64,000 bases of DNA from NCBI RefSeq assembly GCF_003062295.1, contig NZ_PYCN01000030.1, positions 16,420 to 80,419 on the forward strand, in the 5' to 3' direction. Under the pieces are notes generated by a model. That model ran no database searches. It was given only the letters and a program-made list of their open reading frames with translations, and was not told the DNA's origin. Position 1 is the stretch's first letter, and the number at the start of each line of letters is the position of its first letter. This DNA comes from Bradyrhizobium algeriense (lineage in GTDB: Bacteria; Pseudomonadota; Alphaproteobacteria; Rhizobiales; Xanthobacteraceae). This document shows, piece after piece, positions 58,824-64,000 of the stretch. A program made the translations under genes and the position numbers.

Positions 58824-61028
58824 ATGAAATTCGATACACCCGCGACGACCAATCCGATCGACCAGATGAAGGTTGTCGGCCAAGCCTTCAGCCGCATCGA
58901 TGGTCCGCTCAAGACCACCGGCACCGCGCCCTATGCCTACGAGCGCCACGACGTCGTTTCGAACCCTGCCTATGGCTACGTGGTCGGCTCGGCGATCGCG
59001 AAAGGACGGATCGCCGGCATCGACCTCGGCAAGGCCAAGGCTGCGCCCGGCGTGCTCGCGATCGTCACGGCGGACAATGCCGGCAAACTCGACAAGGGCA
59101 GGCTCAACACCGCAAAACTGCTCGGCGGTCCCGAGATCCAGCATTATCACCAGGCTATCGCCGTCGTGGTTGCGGAGACCTTTGAGCAGGCACGCGCCGC
59201 GGCGCCGCTCATCCGCGTCGATTACGTCAGGGAGCAGGGCGCGTTCGATCTCGCTTCGTTGCTGGACAAGGCGAAGCCTAATCCTATCACGAACGGTCCC
59301 GGCGATACGGCGGTCGGCGACTTCGCCGCTGCGTTTGCGGCTGCACCGGTCCGGCTCGATGCGCGTTACAGCACGCCCGATGAAGCGCACGCGATGATGG
59401 AGCCGCACGCGACGATCGCCGCATGGGAGGGCGACAAGCTCACGCTATGGACCTCCAACCAGATGATCGCCTGGAACAAGGCCGAGATGGCCAAGATCCT
59501 GGGCATGCAGGCAGAGAACGTTCGCCTCGACTCGCCGTTCATCGGCGGCGGTTTTGGCGGCAAGCTGTTCCCGCGCGCTGATGCGCTGCTGGCCGCGCTC
59601 GGCGCCCGCGCCGCGAAGCGGCCGGTGAAGGTGGCGCTGCAGCGTCCCCTGATGTTCAACAACACCACGCATCGGCCGGCAACGATCCAGCGCATCCGCA
59701 TCGGCGCGACGCGGGACGGCAAGATCACGGCGATCGGTCATGAAAGCTGGTCGGGCGATCTGCCGGGCGGCAAGGCGGACGGCGCGGTCAGCCAGACGCG
59801 GCTGCTCTATGCCGGCGCGCACCGCATGACCGCCACGCGGCTCGCGACGCTCGATCTGGCCGAAGGCAATGCCATGCGCGCGCCGGGCGAGGCGACGGGC
59901 ATGATGGCGCTGGAAATCGCCGTCGACGAAATGGCCGAGAAGCTCGGCATGGATCCGATCGAGTTTCGGATCGTCAACGATACCCAGGTCGATCCGGAAA
60001 AGCCGGAGCGGCCGTTCTCGCAGCGTCAGCTCGTCGAGTGCCTGCGTACCGGCGCCGAGCGCTTCGGCTGGAGCAAGCGCAACCCGCAGCCGGGCAGGGT
60101 CCGCGATGGACGCTGGCTGGTCGGCACGGGTGTCGCTGCGGCGTTCCGCAACAATCTGCTGACGAAATCAGCGGCGCGTGTCCGGCTCGACAACAAGGGT
60201 GTCGTCACCGTCGAGACCGACATGACCGACATCGGCACCGGCAGCTACACCATCATCGCGCAGACCGCAGCCGAGATGATGGGCGTTCCGCTCGAGAAGG
60301 TGAAGGTACGCCTCGGCGACTCGGTCTTCCCGGTGTCGGCGGGTTCCGGCGGGCAATGGGGCGGCAACAACTCCACCGCCGGCGTCTATGCCGCCTGTGT
60401 CAAGCTGCGCGAGGCGGTCGCGCAGAAACTCGGCTTCAATTCCGCGGAAGCGGAATTCGCCGATGGCGAGGTGCGCGCCGGCAATCGCAGCGTGCCGCTG
60501 GCGCAGGCCGCGGCCGATGGCGGCATCACGGCCGAAGACGAAATCGAGTACGGCGATATCGCCAGGAAGTACCAGCAATCGACTTTCGGCGCGCACTTCG
60601 TCGAGGTCGGCGTCGATGCCGCGACCGCCGAGATCCGCGTGCGCCGCATGCTCGCGGTGTGCGCCGCCGGACGCATCCTCAATCCGAAGACCGCCCGCAG
60701 CCAGGTGATCGGAGCGATGACCATGGGCGTCGGCGCGGCGCTGATGGAAGAACTCGTGGTCGACAAGCGCGCCGGGTTCTTCGTCAACCATGACCTCGCT
60801 GCTTACGAGGTGCCGGTCCATGCCGACATTCCACATCAGGAAATGTTCTTCCTCGACGAGACCGATCCGATGTCGTCGCCGATGAAGGCCAAGGGCGTCG
60901 CCGAGCTCGGCATCTGCGGCGTGGCGGCAGCGGTTGCCAACGCGGTTTACAACGCGACGGGCGTGCGCGTCCGCGATTATCCGATCACGCTCGACAAGCT
61001 GCTGGAGCAAATGCCGGACGTGGGTTGA
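58824..61028 (+). CDS. paoC: Aldehyde oxidoreductase molybdenum-cofactor subunit PaoC
   Basis: The catalytic subunit with molybdopterin cytosine dinucleotide, 734 residues. VVGQAFSRIDGPLKTTGTAP opens, SPFIGGGFGGKLFPRA and MRAPGEATGMMALEIAVDEM bind the cofactor, and the catalytic Glu of the family is in KGVAELGICG near residue 694. The whole paoABC layout matches the periplasmic PaoABC enzyme that oxidises aromatic aldehydes. A moco-insertion chaperone (PaoD) is not seen adjacent; it may be elsewhere. A cupin gene follows. Confidence 0.95.
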   Translation: MKFDTPATTNPIDQMKVVGQAFSRIDGPLKTTGTAPYAYERHDVVSNPAYGYVVGSAIAKGRIAGIDLGKAKAAPGVLAIVTADNAGKLDKGRLNTAKLLGGPEIQHYHQAIAVVVAETFEQARAAAPLIRVDYVREQGAFDLASLLDKAKPNPITNGPGDTAVGDFAAAFAAAPVRLDARYSTPDEAHAMMEPHATIAAWEGDKLTLWTSNQMIAWNKAEMAKILGMQAENVRLDSPFIGGGFGGKLFPRADALLAALGARAAKRPVKVALQRPLMFNNTTHRPATIQRIRIGATRDGKITAIGHESWSGDLPGGKADGAVSQTRLLYAGAHRMTATRLATLDLAEGNAMRAPGEATGMMALEIAVDEMAEKLGMDPIEFRIVNDTQVDPEKPERPFSQRQLVECLRTGAERFGWSKRNPQPGRVRDGRWLVGTGVAAAFRNNLLTKSAARVRLDNKGVVTVETDMTDIGTGSYTIIAQTAAEMMGVPLEKVKVRLGDSVFPVSAGSGGQWGGNNSTAGVYAACVKLREAVAQKLGFNSAEAEFADGEVRAGNRSVPLAQAAADGGITAEDEIEYGDIARKYQQSTFGAHFVEVGVDAATAEIRVRRMLAVCAAGRILNPKTARSQVIGAMTMGVGAALMEELVVDKRAGFFVNHDLAAYEVPVHADIPHQEMFFLDETDPMSSPMKAKGVAELGICGVAAAVANAVYNATGVRVRDYPITLDKLLEQMPDVG

Positions 61029-61092
61029 GCGCTGAAAACGCGCGCGGCCGCGTATCCCGAAGCTCGACGCAAGCGCCTCTAGAGAAAGCATC

Positions 61093-61584
61093 ATGATCAC
61101 GCGACGACGCCTGCTCGCCACCACCGGTCTGGCGGTGCTGGCGGCAGGCACCACGCCGGCTGTCCTGGCCAAGGCAAGGAATGGAACGATGGAAATCAAG
61201 CGAAGCGGCTCACGGCCATCCGGCAAAGGGCCTGCCGAATACTTCACGGGCAGCGTACGCGTCGATCCGCTGATGCAGGCTCCCGATCCCGCGCGCGTCG
61301 CCGGCGCCAGCGTCACCTTCGAGCCCGGCGCGCGGACGGCATGGCACACCCATCCCCTGGGCCAGACCTTGATCGTCACATCCGGCCGCGGCTGGGTGCA
61401 GGTCTGGGGCGGGCGCGTCGAGGAAATTCACCCGGGCGACGTCGTCTGGTTTCCGCCAGGCGAAAAGCACTGGCATGGCGCGACGCCGACCACGGCCATG
61501 ACCCACATCGCCATCCAGGAGCGGCTCGATGGCAAGGCCGTCGACTGGATGGAAAAGGTCAGCGACGAGCAGTATCGGGGTTGA
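61093..61584 (+). CDS. Exported cupin-domain protein
   Basis: A 163-residue protein with a Tat-like signal (TRRRLLATTGLAVLAAG, then PAVLA) and a cupin barrel: AWHTHPLGQTLIVTSGRGWV and PGDVVWFPPGEKHWHGATPT supply the metal-binding His residues. It is similar to cupins co-located with aldehyde or quinone-acting enzymes and may act on a product of PaoABC or be a metal-binding dioxygenase or isomerase-like protein. It lies 64 bases after paoC, so the same transcript is likely. Substrate unknown. Confidence 0.85.
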   Translation: MITRRRLLATTGLAVLAAGTTPAVLAKARNGTMEIKRSGSRPSGKGPAEYFTGSVRVDPLMQAPDPARVAGASVTFEPGARTAWHTHPLGQTLIVTSGRGWVQVWGGRVEEIHPGDVVWFPPGEKHWHGATPTTAMTHIAIQERLDGKAVDWMEKVSDEQYRG

Positions 61585-61737
61585 CGGAGCGCGGTTGTCT
61601 TGAGGTGCGGTTCGATGACATGTCCGCCATGCCCCGATCGCGATCAGCCACCAATAGGCTGTCGGGCATAAACGCTTCCGGCTTCTCTGCACAGGACCGG
61701 GCCGGCGCCCCACGGCAGGGGCGTCGCCCGGCTGCTG

Positions 61738-63528
61738 TCAGATCGTCACGCGGCTGCCGTCGAAGCGCGTGAAGGAGAAGCCGTCGAAGGGTTCGCGAAG
61801 GGTGGTGCGCTCGTCCCGCAGCATGCCGATAGCCACTTCCTCGCCGATCGCCATTGAGGCGGAAGCGTCGGAACGCCAGTGGATGCCCGCCCAATTCCGT
61901 CCGAAACCGAAATTCACCGCGAGCTTGTTCAACTCTCCACCAACCGTGAGCGGCGGGCCGCTATAGGGCACGAGCCTCGTCGGGTCAGCTGGATCGGGCT
62001 GTACCGGGTTGGCGATGACGCGGCTCTCGTCGAAAAACGCCTTCAATATGGTAGCCGTGACGGCACCAACGCTCGTGGCACCTCCGGGATAGGTGGAGTG
62101 AAGGGGCGCGGCCTCCGGATAGGTTTGCGACAAAAGATAGGTGCCGTATTTGGCTTTACTGCGATCGAGGGCTTCCGATTTCAGGAAGTTATCATGCAAC
62201 GGGTAGTCGCTCACGCCATTGGCGAGGCGATGGTGCGCCAGAGCGCCGTAGGCTTCCGGTCGTACAGTCCGGTGCACCATATACTTCTGCCAGTAGGCCG
62301 CGCGGACGGAGTTACTGATCCCCGTGGCGAGCAGTGCCTGCACATAGGGCAACCCGAAGGTGGCACCGGCAGGGCTTTGGGTTTTCGATTTCCGATACGG
62401 GTTCGATGGGTAGGACACGGGCTCTGCCGGTGGATACATCCCGGCATATCGTTGATCCGCTCCACCGCCGGGGGTTGCAAGGATCAGTGCTGCCGCCCAC
62501 CCAAGTGCAGGACCAGCGTGGATATACTCCGCGAGATCTCTTCCTGTCGTTATGTATCGCGGTGTCGCGTCGAACTGCAACCGGCGTTTCGGTACGGCGC
62601 CGTTCTGGATCGCCAGCCACTCCTCGTATTCGGTCAGGAATTCGTTAGCGGGCAACGTGGTGCGAATTTGAGCGCTGATCCACTGTGCGGCATAAGGCAC
62701 GTCCCGGAGCAGGAATTGCGAGATAAGCGGGCCGTCCAAAACGCCTGGAGGCGTGACGGAGCGGCCCTTCGGGTCAGTTGGGTCGAAATAAAGCGCATTG
62801 GCACGGAACAGCGTACTGGGTGTGACCCGCCCACCAGACTTCGGCCCCCGGAAATCGGCAAGCTTGTTGAGTTCCTCGGTTGCTGCAAGCACGTCGCGAT
62901 TCGAGGTGTCGTCGCGCAACTCGGTAAGCGGAACGTCACGAAGCAGCGATTGCCAATATACCTCGACCGCCTCGCCGCCGCGCTCCGCACTTGCAAGGGC
63001 CGGTGCCGCAGGTATCGCAATCTGAGTAGGGTTCATGCCGCTGAGACTGACGGCTTGTGTGCCTACGGGATTGACCAGTTTGCGAATGCCGCCGAGCGGG
63101 ATTTTCTCGAAATCAGCGGGATCGCCCGACTGGCAAGCGGTATAGAGCGCCTGCCATGCAGCTTGTTCCACTTCGCCGCGTTTGTCGTGCGGCAGGCCCC
63201 GTGAATCGGAACCGATCTTGTTGGTGTAGCGCGCCTCATCGCCATTCGTCGGGTGGGGCGCGATGGGGATTTTCTCGTTATTGCTCGCGCAGACTTGTCG
63301 GACTTCGAAGGCGCGGCGCTTGAACGCCGCGTCGTGCGGTCTCAGGTCCGCGCTCACAGGCTGCGCCGCGGCCGGGGCGATTCCGGGCATGCTCGATGGA
63401 GACGCAAGCACGGCGGCGCCAACCGCGATGCCGGCCCCGCCGAGGAGCGAGCGGCGAGTGACCGCGGTGGTCGGCATGGTCGGCGATGCCAGGTCAGATT
63501 CAGTCGAAATGGTGGGGTGGTCAGCCAT
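61738..63528 (-). CDS. Vanadium-dependent haloperoxidase-like protein, exported
   Basis: A 596-residue exported protein (Tat-type signal TRRSLLGGAGIAVGAAVLAS near residue 25, then PAAAQ) with the PAP2/vanadium chloroperoxidase domain in its C-terminal third. Visible parts include KYMVHRTVRPEAYG, GGATSVGAVTATILKAFFDE and RNWAGIHWRSDASASM (Arg and the vanadate-binding His). The middle motif lacks the His of P-S-G-H (see findings). The ATG at 63528 follows GGGAGGAGAT; the longer frame from 63609 is not used. It could be a haloperoxidase, a phosphatase or a non-catalytic relative. Confidence 0.8.
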   Translation of the reverse strand: MADHPTISTESDLASPTMPTTAVTRRSLLGGAGIAVGAAVLASPSSMPGIAPAAAQPVSADLRPHDAAFKRRAFEVRQVCASNNEKIPIAPHPTNGDEARYTNKIGSDSRGLPHDKRGEVEQAAWQALYTACQSGDPADFEKIPLGGIRKLVNPVGTQAVSLSGMNPTQIAIPAAPALASAERGGEAVEVYWQSLLRDVPLTELRDDTSNRDVLAATEELNKLADFRGPKSGGRVTPSTLFRANALYFDPTDPKGRSVTPPGVLDGPLISQFLLRDVPYAAQWISAQIRTTLPANEFLTEYEEWLAIQNGAVPKRRLQFDATPRYITTGRDLAEYIHAGPALGWAAALILATPGGGADQRYAGMYPPAEPVSYPSNPYRKSKTQSPAGATFGLPYVQALLATGISNSVRAAYWQKYMVHRTVRPEAYGALAHHRLANGVSDYPLHDNFLKSEALDRSKAKYGTYLLSQTYPEAAPLHSTYPGGATSVGAVTATILKAFFDESRVIANPVQPDPADPTRLVPYSGPPLTVGGELNKLAVNFGFGRNWAGIHWRSDASASMAIGEEVAIGMLRDERTTLREPFDGFSFTRFDGSRVTI

Positions 63529-63885
63529 GGAGATCTCCTCCCTCGCAGGCACCGCTCTGGGGCCCGCGTTTTCAGGATTCAAATGGCATCTGGGCGCGCT
63601 TACGCGCACCCGCGTTGGAATGCGAATGCTGAAGGACCGGCGAAAAAAGGAAGTCGGTTATTCGAGTGCAATGCTTGCCGATGGCACGACTGCTGTCCGT
63701 TCAGTCCCGCGAGGAATTCGGCGCTTCCCGCCTGCGACGACAGCTATTCAAAGAGTACACGATCTCGTGCGTCCTGGAAAGATGTCTGATCTTTGGACGA
63801 CTTCCGCTAATGGAATGGTCCGGCCGTGCTCCGGCCCTGCCAGTACGAGAAACTGGCAAGGGGCGCTCAAGACGAGGAGCACGCC

Positions 63886-64000
63886 ATGTCTCAGAAACTC
63901 AACGCAGCGATCGCCGTGATCGGCATCGATATCGGCAAGAACTCGTTCCACCTCGTGGGTCATGATGACCGCGGCGCCATCGTGCTGCGGCAGAGGTGGT
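63886..64000 (+). CDS. N-terminus of an IS110-family transposase (runs off the window)
   Basis: 38 residues are visible from the ATG at 63886 (after GAGGAGC). VIGIDIGKNSFHLVGHDDRG is the N-terminal RuvC-like segment with the first catalytic Asp of the DEDD transposases of the IS110/IS1111 family. The rest of the element lies to the right of the window. The left end of the insertion sequence probably lies in 63780-63885; it could not be fixed. The 357-base stretch 63529-63885 holds no other gene. Confidence 0.8.
   Translation, partial: MSQKLNAAIAVIGIDIGKNSFHLVGHDDRGAIVLRQRW

Noticed and set aside
57921..59408. 495-codon open frame antisense to paoB/paoC
   Set aside because: Crosses two well-supported genes on the other strand and has no family similarity.
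61879..63204. 441-codon open frame antisense to the haloperoxidase-like gene
   Set aside because: The minus strand has signal peptide, family motifs and a good ribosome-binding site; the plus frame has none.

Overview
The window reads as a chromosomal segment of an alphaproteobacterium of the Bradyrhizobium / Rhodopseudomonas group (Nitrobacteraceae). Grounds: high GC with strong third-position bias, a class I lysyl-tRNA synthetase, a PodJ-like polarity protein of the Rhizobiales type, an aa3 cox operon with ctaB, ctaG and SURF1, an Alph_Pro_TM/TauE pair, and many short palindromic intergenic repeats of the kind that litter Bradyrhizobium chromosomes. This assignment is inference from gene content; no 16S gene, tRNA or CRISPR array was seen.

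Layout. 1-9.6 kb: the tail of an amino-acid binding protein, lysK, a periplasmic alpha-carbonic anhydrase, a class II aldolase-like protein, a Mug/TDG-type uracil-DNA glycosylase downstream of an S24 (LexA-like) regulator, a DUF952 gene overlapping pyrD, and a leftward set of DUF6460, an MBL hydrolase and a MATE exporter. 9.6-18.3 kb: the four components of the ligase-associated DNA repair module, split into exonuclease + ATP-dependent ligase (leftward) and Lhr-type helicase + PdeM phosphoesterase (rightward), with a TPR-methyltransferase and a branched-chain-amino-acid-type binding protein between them. The ligase gene carries an in-frame triple-palindrome repeat.

18.4-30.5 kb: a LysR/EamA divergent pair, an MBL protein, an Nramp-like transporter with altered metal-site motifs, TauE with its Alph_Pro_TM partner, a membrane-anchored ClpP-like protein, a 1131-residue PodJ-like Sel1 protein, and a PadR regulator divergent from an NTF2-like protein. 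30.6-36.0 kb: a complete fatty acid beta-oxidation set (acyl-CoA dehydrogenase, thiolase, FadB-type bifunctional enzyme). 36.2-42.6 kb: a GST divergent from a MarR regulator across a paired operator, glutamate-cysteine ligase, a PAN-domain protein, a nucleotidyltransferase-like protein, signal peptidase I and TldD.

42.8-53.4 kb: an HxlR regulator divergent from a DoxX - exported DsrE - TlpA cassette, an IalB-like protein, then the aa3 cytochrome c oxidase operon (coxB, coxA, ctaB, a 54-residue CoxF-like protein, ctaG, coxC) ending in a strong terminator, followed by DUF983 and SURF1. 53.4-64 kb: an NTF2-like gene, a divergent NarL-type kinase/response-regulator pair, a small hypothetical gene, a LysR regulator divergent from a paoABC-type periplasmic aldehyde oxidoreductase with a cupin gene, a vanadium-haloperoxidase-like protein lacking a key motif residue, and the start of an IS110-family transposase at the right edge.

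At least eight families of palindromic repeats sit between genes, usually within about 30 bases of a stop codon. The most unusual points are the ligase gene repeat, the split repair module, the DoxX-DsrE-TlpA cassette, and four enzymes or transporters with substituted signature residues (Mug, Nramp-like, haloperoxidase-like, and the MBL protein at 20.3 kb).
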